Shown: positions 46,001 through 56,711 of the stretch, piece after piece
Position numbering within the stretch: position 1 is the first letter of the stretch
How the letters are laid out: each line of letters begins with the position of its first letter
DNA from: Lagopus muta
Taxonomy: Eukaryota > Chordata > Aves > Galliformes > Phasianidae
Reading direction: 5' to 3'
DNA: 64,000 nt
Assembly: GCF_023343835.1 (NCBI RefSeq)
Contig: NC_064438.1
Location: forward strand, 16,845,077-16,909,076
Translations under genes and position numbers: made by a program
Notes under the pieces: generated by a model
Database searches by the model: none
What the model saw: only the letters and a program-made list of their open reading frames with translations
What the model was told of the DNA's origin: nothing

Positions 46001-48856
46001 GCAGTGTCAGCAGACAGCCCGATGTCCTGGGCAGACAAAATGAGGTCTGAGGTCCCGCAGGAGCCCCAGCAGCCCCTGGCAGACTGGCACAGCGATCTCT
46101 CCTTCAGCACCTCAGGTTTTTCTGATAAAGTTGATGAGGGTGAACCAGGCCAAATGGCCTGGGATGAGGGCCTGGCACCTGTGAGCAGTTCTGCCCAGCC
46201 CCAGCAAGCCAAGGTGGAGGAACCAGGCTGGAGCCAGGACCTGGAGGAAGCTGGCTGGAGCGAGAAGCTGCGTGAGGCTGAGGCCAGGCACCAAGAGTGG
46301 GCCAGTGCCTTTGGGGCCCGCTGTGCTGCCAGGAGCCAGGACTTCAGTGCTGGGGAGCCGAGCCTGGGAGGTGATGGCGGTTCAGCAGATGGGTAAGGAG
46401 GGTATGGCTGGTGGGGATAGAGTCTGGGAGGTGCTGGTGTTCCCTTGGCCTCCTGAGAAATTGGCAGAATGAGCCCCATGCCTTTATCTTACTGAGATCT
46501 GGGGAACCCCACACTCTAATTTTAGCCATACTTGAGCTGGGGATTTCCAAAACGATAAATTCCCACAAGCTGCCAGAATGTAAGGATGCCAGGAGGAAAA
46601 AGGCAAAACTCCTGCTGGCCTGAAGAAGGCCCCAGCCTGGTTAACATGTTGTGGGTGATTCCCTGCCAGTCTTAAGGGGAATTTCCCAGAATTGCCACCC
46701 CCTTGGTGTGGATCTCACTTGGCCTTTCGCAGTGGAGAGGGAGAGTCCCAGACACCTGAGTTCTGTCTCTGACTCACCCACATTCACAGGAACAGTGTTT
46801 GGCCTTCCCTGTGCCTTAGTTTCCCCTGAGGGCTGTCAGAGGGAAATTAGGAGAGATTTGGGGCTGGACAAACTTTGTCCTCTTGTCTTCCCCACCAGAA
46901 GCCCTGAAAACATCCATCTCTCAGACTCCAGCCCACCACTGAGTGATGATGCTGTGGCCGAGCCTGCAGCTGCTCAGTCCCCCTGGGGCGAATCAGCTGA
47001 CCCACTGCTGAGAACAGACCCCATGGAGGAGCAGGACCTGCCTGAGCTGGCTGCTGCCCCTCTGCCACCAGAGGCTGCTGGTGAGACCCCAGAAACAGAG
47101 GCTGAAGAGACCCCTTCGGACCACCCAGATGGGAAGAGACCAGTGAGCTGGGAGGAAAAGAGGCTCTCTGCGAGTGTCTCACAGCCCGAGGGACTTCTGG
47201 ACCTCTCTGGTCAGGATTTCACCTTTCTCGAGGTGAGTGGGGAGGATGGAGCTTCTGACTTCGCCTGCTGTACTGAGGGAGCCCAATGGTTGGGGGAATG
47301 CAGACAGAGGCTGCAGATGCAAGGCCACCCTGTACTATAGGAAGGTAGCCACCATGAGAGATCCATAGAAAACAGTGGAATGAATGAGTGGGTGGATGGA
47401 TTGGGGACCCTGAAACTCCCCTTTGCTGGGCACTGAGCTGTCCCCTGGGCTTTGCAGGACACGGAGGTTCTGGACAGTACCATGTACCGCAGCAAGGCCA
47501 ACCTGGGCCGCAAACGAAGGCACCGGGCACCTGTTCTCCGCCCCGGGGCCACTTCAGAGGGGGACAGCTGGATCTTCCAGGATTCCACAGGTGAGAGCCT
47601 GCAGGACAGTGACAACAGGATAGTGGGGTGGGGTGGTGTGCTCTTAGAGATGTCTCATAGTGATGCTGTCCCCCACAGAGCCTCGTCCAGCCCGCGCAGC
47701 AGCATCCTCCGATGAGGAGGCAGCAGAAGAACCCAAGAGCCGGCGGGTGCGAGCGTCCCCGTCGGGCAAGGGTGTCAAGGTGCCACTCTTCCCTGGCCTT
47801 ACCACGTCTGCCCTCAAGGTAGGGCCTACTGGAACCCCAGGCAAGCAGATGGAAGGGATGTGATTTCTAAAGGGTGGGGAGGAACAGGCAGGTTGAAGGA
47901 CAGTCCAAGGCAGGCAGCATGGAGAGGGAGGGAGAGGATGCAGTGGAAGGATTTGAGGATGGTGGGGGGTGAGAGCACTGTGTGCCCATCTGACTTCACC
48001 TCCCAGGCCAAGCTGAGGGGCCGAAACCGCTCTGCTGAGGAAGGGGCATCGCCAGTGGACAGCAAGGCAACCCCCACAAAGGATCCCCATGTGCAGCGCT
48101 CCAAGTCCTGCAAGATCCCTGGCCTGAGTGGGAAACCCCTGGCACTGCCCCCTAAGCCTGAGAAGTCTTCAGGGTGAGTGCTGGGCTCAAGGAACAGTTG
48201 TGATGATGCTGGGTGGATATGCCGGGTTGGGTGTTGGTGTAGGACTACGGACATGCTGGGGACACTGGGGTGCTTGTGGGTTGTGAAGGAGTGGGCAGAA
48301 TTGAAGTCTCAGAGGCGCTGTGAACAGCGATGCAATGTTGGTGGGATGGTTGGAAGTACTGGGGGCTGTGCTCAAGTTCTGCAGCTGCTGGCTCCGAGGA
48401 ACCATGTGCTCCAGGCTGGTATTTCTGGTGCTGGCAGTTAGCCGGAGGCTGGGCTGGACCTTGAGACTGGAGCTGGGAGCTGGAAGTGAGGCTTACTGGG
48501 ACCAGCATTCCCAAGCCCTGTTGCCTGGGAGAGCCGGGCTGCTCCACCCTAAACAGTGCTTGGGCCGAAGCCCTTAAAGCCACAGCTAACTCAGCTGCAG
48601 CTCAGTTCCCTTCGCACTCTCCTTGCCTTTCTTGGGCTGCATGGTCCCTCTGGGGAATGCAGCCCTCTCCAGGAGGATCATCTTGGCTTGATCTGGATCT
48701 GAGCCCCCAGAGCTTTGGGAGAAGCCCTTGGGGCAATGGGTGTATTTCTGGGGGCTTTGGCACTGTGGTGTCAGCGCCTGTTTGGATCTGTGCAGGTCAG
48801 ACGCCTCCCCACCCCACTGGCTGCAAGCGCTGAAGCTGAAAAAGAAGAAATCGTGA
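40048..48856 (+). CDS. TNKS1BP1: 182 kDa tankyrase-1-binding protein
   Basis: Ten coding exons: 40048-40132, 40244-40889, 41661-41733, 42613-43881, 44342-46392, 46899-47232, 47458-47590, 47679-47818, 48007-48173, 48796-48856; 4959 bp, 1652 residues (human 1729), phases consistent. The N-terminal proline/lysine-rich part (PVRPKPRVLPKPAVPAKPCL, INRLAGPQPYSG, TTVEEILAKMDSKEG), a central motif (SNWSLSQSFEWTFPTR in human; SSWSLSQSFEWTFPTR here) and the C-terminus (MYRSKANLGRKRRHRAPV, VQRSKSCKIPGL, WLQALKLKKKK) match human. The 2-kb exon encodes about nine clear copies of a 23-residue repeat around QDREFSPSRP. The protein binds the CCR4-NOT deadenylase and tankyrase in mammals. The 73-bp exon 41661-41733 is supported by phase but poorly conserved. 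The mammalian tankyrase motif is altered. Confidence 0.95.
44064..44189 (+). CDS. Candidate alternative first coding exon of TNKS1BP1
   Basis: An ATG in good context (AACCATGG) opens 42 codons rich in helix-forming residues (ILRRLLANLELRDELERAQ) that end exactly at a consensus donor (GCT|GTGAGT) in phase 0. The next TNKS1BP1 exon at 44342 also starts in phase 0, so the two would join in frame. No good acceptor precedes it, so an internal promoter is more likely than an internal exon. No homolog is recognised. Confidence 0.35.
44860..45760 (+). repeat. Coding 69-bp repeat array in TNKS1BP1
   Basis: About nine recognisable copies of a 23-residue unit of the form SRPxWxxEYSxxDMESQDREFSP, flanked by weaker copies (EIKDREVTSD-like) on the 5' side. 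Human TNKS1BP1 has comparable repeats in the same place, so the array is old, though the copies here have been homogenised. Confidence 0.85.
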
Positions 48857-49322
48857 GCTGATCTCATGGGGTGAGTGCCAGCAGAGTTATGCTGCAGCTG
48901 GGATGAGGGCTCAAGGGGATGTTCCTCCAGCTCTGGATCACCCCTAGAGCTGACGCTTCCTCCCTGGCCCTCACCATACCTTCTCCTTCCCCATGTCTGT
49001 TTCAGGCTCGCTCTCCTGTCCACATGTTCTAGGAGGCTGATGGCTGGCATCCCCAGGATCAGGCTCCCTCTTCCCTCTAGCAGGACACACACACACATCT
49101 ATGCACTTTGTATGATGCTCGCAGGGTTCCCACCCCACCCTTGTCCCTCCCCACTCCCATTTCCCCAGAGTTCCTCTTCCTCTGCGTCCCCCCTCTTCCT
49201 CATGTCCCCTGGGGGCTGGAGGTGGTCACAAAGGCCCCTCCCTTCCCTGACCTCCCCCTGCTCTCCTATCACCCTCCAGACAAAGAGCAGCAGGTCATTA
49301 TTTTGGTGCCACTTGACAGGAC

Positions 49323-49328
49323 AATAAA
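49323..49328 (+). terminator. TNKS1BP1 poly(A) signal AATAAA
   Basis: Canonical hexamer about 470 bp past the stop, followed at once by a GT-rich element (GTTGGTTGGTTTGGTGGGG). Confidence 0.88.
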
Positions 49329-49349
49329 ACTTTGTTGGTTGGTTTGGTG

Positions 49350-52040
49350 GGGTCTTGGTTCTTGTGTAAGATCCTTGGTTCTAAGTCCCCCTCCCCCTCC
49401 GAAAGGAGGTGTACCCATGGAACATTGGGGGAACCTGGTGTAAGGACTGCCACCAGGAGGAGCTCTCTGCTCTCTGTCCGCAGCTGGAATATAGGTAGGT
49501 TGCAATTGTGCTTGTGGGATGCATGGTGCCACCCTCGCTTTGTTCACTGTCCCCATGTCCCTGCTGCTTGCCTGGATAACAGAAATGCAGTGGGAGTGCA
49601 AAAGCATTCCTGCACACGGGGACTGTGCACAGGGTCAAGGTGGATGTGCTCGTGCAAAGCAGTTGCAGCACCCACCCCGCTGGTGATGTGCGCACACTCA
49701 TCCCTGGCTCCTGTGCTCGCCCTTTCTCCAAACTGTGCCCCAAGGCCCTTCTGCCTCTTCCATGTCTGCCTCCCTGCTGTGGGAGCTGGTGCTGGGTGTT
49801 GTGGTTACTCTGAGGAGGAGTGGGGACAGCTCCTGGCCCCAAACCTTCCTGGCAAGCTGAGCAACCCCAGGCGAGCCTGTGCCAGACTCCACCCAACCTG
49901 GGAGCTGAGCTGGCTGATTCCACGTTCTGCCATAGGGCTGGGCTTTCTTTCCTTTCTTCCTGACACAATCCGGGCAGCATCACCCACCAAATGCTGGCTG
50001 CCCCTGCGGTCCTTCCCCAAGATCTCTTCAACACCTGGCTGTGCCCCAAGCCCTTTCCCGGCCCTGTGCTGGGAACTCCAAGCTGTTTATTCTGAGCCGA
50101 ACCAAGCGGAAAGAGGGGGAGACAGATGGAAAGATGGAACCAAGGAGTTGTTTCTTCCCTGGTAGGATATGAGTAACTCCAGCTGACTAGAGAGGAAGTC
50201 ACCAAATCCCACGTTGAGGTGGTTAAGCTCTGCCCTTGTGGCGCAGGGATTTTGGGCACTGTGAGAGTGCGTTCTTTCAGCCATGCATTCACAGGGCTTT
50301 GGAACAAGCAAGGCCCACATTGGACGGGGACAGTGTCCCAACCACAGTGAGAGGGACTGCTCTGGGTACCCGCAGTGCTCCTGGGAAGGCGCCGAGCCAT
50401 TAGCTGATCTGAGATCTCCTGATGAGCCTTATCAGGGTGGTGGGGCTGACGGATGCTTTGCCCCCCTGCTGAAGCTACAGAGGAATCTCAGTCTCTTATC
50501 TCTGACTGCGTCCAGTGGCTGCTGCAACCCCCTGAGCCTCTGTGTGCTGCATTCCTGCTGTCTCACAGAGCGCAGTGGGGGCATCGCCCACCCCCACCCT
50601 CATCCCCAGCTGCTTTTGGGGCACGCGTTGCTGTCAGCAGGCTGGAAAGGGTTACCTGTTCCCCGCTACCCACAGGAGCCAAAAATAGCGGGGATCGTTA
50701 TTAATAGTGATCCTCATTCCCCACGCTGAAACATCTCCCTTTGTAGCAATTTCAGGCGATACCAAGGGTCTAATTAACATTTTTTTTATTTCCCTGTTTT
50801 ATTCAATTTATTGTCTGTCTTAACTAACAGCTTTATCTGCCTTTGGGTTTTGAGCAGTTCTGTCTCTTCTTCTTCAACAAAACCCGTATTACTTTAATCT
50901 GAGTCAGCAGCCATCACACTTCTGCACTGAGTTTTAACATCTTTGTCTCTAATTCCTCCGAGCACCGCAGGCTTTAGCGGTGCTGCAACCTGCCTACCTC
51001 ACAGGGTTAACTTTGGCTTCCGAAGCTGACTATGTCCCAGGTAATTGGAATATTTCATTATTCATTATCTCCCTCTCCAGCCTGATTATGCCCCATTTGT
51101 TCTTGTGGGGCTGAGTCAGATTTTGGTCCTTTCCTCCCGAACTTCAGAGAGCACTCAGATCTGCCCTGTGTTTCAGCAGTCCAATAGATTTGCCTCTACT
51201 CTTGGCTGCACAGATCCCTCTGTTAATTCATCAGTTCTAAGCGCAAAAGGCACATCGTGGCTCTGTTTTTCAGGCTCTGAGCTCCAACCTTTTGCTTCTC
51301 TCAGCCCAGCAGAGGCTGGAGGCTTATCAGCCACAGACCCTGGCATCCCTTCAGCAGCTTCCCAGCCAAAAGCTGCGATCGTGAGAGTGAAGCCGCAGTG
51401 GGACAGTGCTGTCCTGCAGCCTGGCAGTGCTTTCCTCTTGCTCCCTCCCCGTGGTTCTTTCTTTGGAGGTGACTTTCCAGCTTTGTTCGCTCATGGGAAG
51501 GTGTCAGCGCACAACAGGCTCCCAAACACGCTGTGCTCAGCGTGTGGCCCTGGCAATTTGGGCCCCCTCTGTGCCACGCATGACTGCAAAACGCCAAACC
51601 TCAAATGCTAAATGCAAGATGCTGAGTGCGAAGCAAAGAGTGCCAGGTCCCAAGTGCAAAGTCACAAATGCAAAATGCAGCCATCCCAGGTGCAGCAGCC
51701 CCATTGCAAAATGCCAAATGTGAAATCCAATTTCCAGGTCCCTGCAGGGCAGCAGACCTACGCCTGGCTGTGGGGCTGCAGCACCGAGCCCCTGTGCGGG
51801 GGGGAGCGGGGTTATCTGTTGGGCTGATGTGTTGACACCTGGGTGAGAGCCAGATGGGAGGCGGGGGGGGGAGCTGTGAAATTTCCCACGGGGCTCCCCC
51901 ATCCTGTCCATCCTACTGAGGAGGAGGGGGGCGGAGGGCGGGGAGGAAGGGGAGGTAACGCGGTGGGATTCGCTGGGCTGGGCTCAGAGGGCCGGAGGAG
52001 GTCGGCGGTGAGCCTGGGGATGAGCTGAGCTGCACCCAGC
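49350..52040. other. Intergenic interval upstream of APLNR
   Basis: No exon with conserved protein sequence is seen. From about 50690 to 51290 base composition drops to AT-rich, with homeodomain-type cores (CTAATTAACA, GGTAATTGGAATATTTC), unlike the GC-rich surroundings; this is a candidate enhancer. 51595-51725 holds short imperfect repeats of CAAATGCAAAATGC type. The APLNR promoter or 5' UTR probably lies within about 51840-52052. Confidence 0.55.
51595..51725. repeat. AAATGC-type short tandem repeats
   Basis: Imperfect units such as CTAAATGCAAGATGC, GTGCAAAGTCACAAATGC and AAAATGCCAAATGTG recur over 130 bp. The array is not coding. Confidence 0.7.
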
Positions 52041-52052
52041 CCGGCTGGCGGC

Positions 52053-53165
52053 ATGGAGGAGACGGGATACATCTACACCGAAGGGGACAACGAGACCGAT
52101 TGCGAGTATGAGGAGTGGGGCTTGTCGCTGGCCCTGCTGCCCACCATCTACCTGCTGGTTTTCCTGCTGGGCACGGCAGGCAACGGCCTGGTGCTCTGGA
52201 CCATCTTCAAGGGCGGGCGGGAGCGGCGGCGCTCAGCTGACACCTTCATCGCCAACCTGGCCGCCGCCGACCTCACCTTCGTGGTCACGCTGCCGCTGTG
52301 GGCCGCCTACGCCTGGCTGGGCTACCACTGGCCCTTCGGCACGGCCGCCTGCAAGGTCAGCAGCTACCTGGTCTTCGTCAACATGTACGCCAGCGTCTTC
52401 TGCCTGACGGGTCTCAGCTTCGACCGCTACCTGGCCATCGTGCGGCCGCTGGCCACGGCCAAGCTGCGCTCAAGGGTGAGCGGGCTGCTGGCCACCGTGG
52501 CCCTGTGGGTGCTGGCAGCCCTGCTGGCCCTGCCGGCCCTGGTGCTGCGGCAGGCGGCCGCGCTGGGGGGGGACACCAAGGTCACCTGCTACATGGACTA
52601 CGGGGGCCTGGCGGCACCGGGGACTGAGGCTGCCTGGGAGGTGGGGCTGGGGCTCTCCTCCACGCTGCTGGGCTTCGTGGCCCCCTTTGCTGTCATGCTG
52701 ACCTGCTACTTCTTCATCGCCCGCACCGTGGCCACCCACTTTCGCCGTGAGCGGGCAGAGGGGCCCCGCAAGCGCAAGCGGCTGCTGACCATCATCGCCG
52801 TGCTGGTGGCTGCATTCGGCGGCTGCTGGCTGCCCTTCCACCTGGTCAAGACCCTCTACGTCCTGATGGACCTGGAGGTGCTGCCCTGGTCCTGCGGCCT
52901 GCACGCCTTCCTCAACAATTTCCATCCCTACTGCACCGGCATCGCCTACATCAACAGTTGCCTCAACCCTTTCCTCTACGCCTTCTTCGACCCCCATTTC
53001 CGCCGTGCCTGTGCCGCGCTGCTCTGCTGCCATCCCCCCGGGCCCGGGGCAGAGCGCTCGGGCAGCTTCTCCTCGGGGCACAGCCACCCTCCTGGAGGCA
53101 AGGGGGCCCTGGCTATGGGGGGCAAGCTGGACCCTGCCACCCAGGAGACGCTCTTCCGTGCCTGA
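52053..53165 (+). CDS. APLNR: Apelin receptor (class A GPCR)
   Basis: A single exon encodes 370 residues (human 380). Seven membrane segments are evident, starting with [20 protein letters not shown] (TM1). The DRY motif is at 124-126 ([11 protein letters not shown]), the TM3 disulfide cysteine is Cys100, TM6 carries [14 protein letters not shown], and TM7 ends [14 protein letters not shown], the form of NPxxY used by apelin receptors. Asn13 (NET) is a glycosylation site, and Tyr6/Tyr8 sit in an acidic N-terminus, as needed for apelin binding. It couples to Gi and beta-arrestin and responds to apelin and Elabela in heart and vessel development. The C-terminal tail ends with QETL as in human but is shorter. 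Position next to TNKS1BP1 and LRRC55 confirms orthology. Poly(A) signal 53398-53403. Confidence 0.97.
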   Translation: MEETGYIYTEGDNETDCEYEEWGLSLALLPTIYLLVFLLGTAGNGLVLWTIFKGGRERRRSADTFIANLAAADLTFVVTLPLWAAYAWLGYHWPFGTAACKVSSYLVFVNMYASVFCLTGLSFDRYLAIVRPLATAKLRSRVSGLLATVALWVLAALLALPALVLRQAAALGGDTKVTCYMDYGGLAAPGTEAAWEVGLGLSSTLLGFVAPFAVMLTCYFFIARTVATHFRRERAEGPRKRKRLLTIIAVLVAAFGGCWLPFHLVKTLYVLMDLEVLPWSCGLHAFLNNFHPYCTGIAYINSCLNPFLYAFFDPHFRRACAALLCCHPPGPGAERSGSFSSGHSHPPGGKGALAMGGKLDPATQETLFRA

Positions 53166-53397
53166 ACCCCCCCCTCCCTGGCAGCCCCCCGAGCTGGTCT
53201 CCTTGGGGGCGGCCCCTGCATACTTAGGGACCCCCCCCTTCCCTTCCTCTTGGTGCCCCAGAGCCTGGCTTGCTTTGGGGAGCCCTGTCTCTGCTTGCGG
53301 GATGTGTTGGAGGAAATTGAGGCACGGGCTGGGTGGGCTCCCCTCGTCCCCTGGGGGGTTTGGGCAGGGGCACGGCCAAGCTGTGGGATTTGTGACA

Positions 53398-53403
53398 AAT
53401 AAA
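53398..53403 (+). terminator. APLNR poly(A) signal AATAAA
   Basis: Canonical hexamer 233 bp past the stop codon. Confidence 0.85.
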
Positions 53404-53419
53404 TGAATTTTGGTTACAA

Positions 53420-56400
53420 AAAACAAAAAGGAGTAGGGTGTGTGATTCCTTTGGGGTGGGGGGAGGGGGGGGAAGGAGGAAGGGTTGACGGAGAGGGGTG
53501 GGGGCTATTCTGGTCCACGGAAGGGTTGGGGGGTGTGTGCACACAGAGGCATTTCTGTGCGCCTCAGAACCCAGGGAACACCAGATGAAGTCCCCACCTC
53601 CTCAGATCACCCTGCTCACAGGGTGGGAGCTGATTGAGAGTCTGATTGCATCAGGTCCTTTCCTACCAAATCCCTTTTTTAGGTTTTTACCTTTATCTGA
53701 GGCCAAATCCACCCTGGGTGACTCATGCCGTGGGGCTGCAATGCTCACAGAGCCAGGAGACATTGCCCCAGCCTGGCCACCACTGCCTCCAATTCAGCAT
53801 GGGATGGGGCTGCCGTGGGGCTGCACCTTCCCTATCCTCAGCCCTGTCCTTCCTCACTCTCCCCTGGCGCCAGGCAGGACAATGGCCCACGATAGCCTGG
53901 GATTTTGATGAGCCACCAAAACATAGTCCTCTCGTTTCCATCTCCAGCCCCAGACGCTTCCTGAGCCTTCGCTTTAAATAAATCTTCACCCTATTTGCTA
54001 TTTGCATCCTTCATTTACTCACGATTAACTATCCTGTCTCCTCAGCTTTTGTTCCCACTTGGAAAGGATGCAGGATCATTACTGAGTTCCTTGTAGAGCT
54101 TCCCGTTGTTTGGCGGTGGGGCTGTGGGGTTTGTGTTGACCTTCCTATTGCCACGGCATCATTTTGGGCTCCAGCCCAGCCAAGCATATCACCCCTTGGG
54201 GAAGGCCCTTTGTCTTAGCAAAGTTAATAGAGGAGGTGGCCTTGGAGCTGTGGTTTGGATAAAGGGGGGTGCAAAGTGGGTGCAAGCCAAGAGGGCAGTC
54301 TATGGCAGCTCTTTGAACCCTGGCTGGTGCTGATTGGGGTTTCCCCTTGGTTTCTCTCTTGGGCTTAAAGCCAGGGGGATTGGGGTGGTGGAAATGCAGC
54401 ATCTGAGGCCACAGCCCAAAGGAAAATTTGGGGGAGAAGTGTGTTTACATTCAAGATTTCTTCCAGCCTCACTTTTTTGGAAAAAGCAAGAAAAAGAGAT
54501 CCCCGGTTCCTGCTCATCCTGCTCTTCCATCCCTCCCTCCTTCCCTCCCTCCGTCCATCCATCCCTTCATCCAAATCCTCAACCCCCCATCCTCCATCCA
54601 TCCATCCATCCATCCATCCATCCATCCATCCATCCATGGCTCCTGCCACCAGCCCTAAATAAACAGGCAAGGAAGGGGGGCACTGGGGCTCTGTTTTGGA
54701 GCCCAGCAGGGGCAGCTTCCTCCCGGGCAGGGTGTCCGGGTGCGGAAATCGATGCAGGGCGTCCTGCCAGCGGAGACGGGAACTGTGGACTTTCTATCCG
54801 GCTTTTGGAGATTTCCCTTTCCCTTGGAGGAGGGAAATGTTCAGTTGAGGAGTCTCTGGGGGGAAATGCAGGGACACTTCAGAAAAACAAGGCCGGAGAG
54901 GGGGAAGGGGCAGCGGGCTCGGACCAACCGTCGGAAGGAGATAAGGAAGGTGTTGCCTTCCTGCAACAGTGCTGGGGGAAAAGCAGTGTAGGAAAGATGA
55001 GGAGGGAAGATAGAGGGGGATGGAGGGACACACAGTGAGGGGGATGGGAGCTCCTGCTGGATCCCTGTGCAGCCAGGAGCGTTCTTTGGAAGTGCCAGGG
55101 AGTGGAGTGGGTTTGGGTCAGACGCCCACCCCAAAATGTGATGCTGTGGCTCGCTGCAGCCCACTCCTGCAGTGGAGGTGCTGGCATGGGGGGCTGCTTG
55201 ACCCCAAGTCATGCACGGTATGGATGAGGCTTTGGCAAAAAGGTTATTCCACATGGGGTTGAGCCAAATGTGTGCACAGGCTGCAGCGGTGAGATAGGGC
55301 TGATGGATTAAGCAGTAGGGATGGGAGGGGATGGGGACAGCAGCCCCAGGAGCCTCTCAGCTCATTCCAACTGGGAGGCTCAGCCCCACGTCCCGCCAGG
55401 GGTGCAAAAATAATCTCACAGCGCGCTAAGCTGGCTGATGTCCCCAGGTGTCCTGGTTTGCCTTTGAAGTCACCTCCTTGTTGACGCTTTCACGCTTTCC
55501 TCCCCAAAGCAAACGGTGGAACAGAGGGGATTCTGCTTTGCCTGCAGCCCCAGGTGGGGGGCCCAGCGCTGCAGTGGGGTGGGGGCAGCCCTGATTTGTG
55601 CTGGAAATGTGGATTTGTCAGAAGTGCGCTTACTCACCGAGCAGAGGAGGTTTCAACAGACCTCGGAACTTAGAAATAGCTAAGAAAATAATTATCAGGT
55701 GAGAAATGTCTGCTTTCCTCTGCTCTGCCCTAGAGGAGACAGTAAGGGGGAAATTCTGGTCATTGTTTGCCCTGTTTTGTCCCTGTCACATAACGTTTCA
55801 AGCTACTACACAAAATTCGTGCCTGCATTGGGCAGCCCTTTGGGGTCTGTGTTAGGAGAAAAAAGGGCTTGGGAAGACCTACAGGCTTTGAAAGGGCATA
55901 TTTTAGAAGTAATGGGGGCATGAGTTTGAAGGAGTGGGAATAGGTTGGAATGAGAGAGTTGGGTTAGGGTTAGATTCATTGCTAGGAGGATGGGAGGAGT
56001 GAGAGAATGATGCAAGGATGGACAAACAGATGGCTGGAGGGATGGATGGATGAGCGGAGGATGGAGGGAGGGACAGACTGATGGAAGGAGGGATAGAGAG
56101 GTGGGTACATGGGCAGGGGGACTAGAGGCATGGATGGAAGGATGGATGGGCAGTGGCTGGTTGGCAGGTGATATTAGTGGCAGGCTGGCTGGGCACAGCA
56201 GGACAGGAGGGCCCACAGAGGAGCACTCGGCACCCTGCAGTGGCTGAGCTGGGTGCTGCCAGTCCCCAGCACATAGGGTGGTCCTGTCCAGAGTCCCCCC
56301 TACCAGACGCATAGCTGTGGGGCGGGCAGTGGGAAGGTATGCCAGCACTGGGACTGCCACCATTCAGCAGCGTTGTCCCCAGAGCGATGTGTACCGACAG

Positions 56401-56690
56401 GACGTGGCACAGCTGCTGCCCGACCTTTGGGCCCCCAGCACATAGGAACAGACCTGTGGTCCCTGTCTGAGGGGCCCAGCTGTCCCAGGGAGCTGGGTGA
56501 CACTGCGGTGACCTGATCACTGACAGCTGGGCCCTGCACGCTGGGAGGTGCTGTCGGAGGAATAACAGGAAGCACAGGGAGGGGAAAACAAGGCTGATGC
56601 CTTCTGCAGGTTGTTTTCCACCTCCTTCCCGGCTGGCCCTGCGTGCCCCCGCTGCCGCACGCCCATGTGCCCACCCTGGCCTTGACTCAG
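53420..56690. other. Intergenic interval between APLNR and LRRC55 (tail to tail)
   Basis: No coding exon is recognised on either strand. It contains an octamer ATTTGCAT at 54000-54007 in an AT-rich patch (53930-54060), a TCCA microsatellite at about 54530-54640 and a degenerate ATGG-type array near 55980-56150. Confidence 0.6.
54530..54640. repeat. (TCCC/TCCA)n microsatellite
   Basis: A TCCC-rich block grades into a nearly pure TCCA/CCAT tetranucleotide run of about 11 copies at 54594-54640. It has the complementary motif of the ATGG arrays at 16.2 kb and 56.0 kb. Confidence 0.92.
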
Positions 56691-56705
56691 GCTGCACTGG
56701 TGCTC

Positions 56706-56711
56706 TTTATT
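56706..56711 (-). terminator. Likely LRRC55 distal poly(A) signal
   Basis: TTTATT gives AATAAA on the minus strand, about 2.1 kb downstream of the LRRC55 stop. Flanking sequence is AT-rich like a 3' UTR end, and no canonical signal was noticed nearer the stop. Confidence 0.5.

Noticed and set aside
52470-53426. Long minus-strand frame across APLNR
   Set aside because: Antisense of a GC-rich single-exon GPCR. It is Gly/Gln-rich with no recognisable domain, while the plus frame matches the apelin receptor throughout.
54365-54670. MDGWMDG-type frame on the minus strand
   Set aside because: Reverse complement of the TCCA microsatellite near 54.6 kb.
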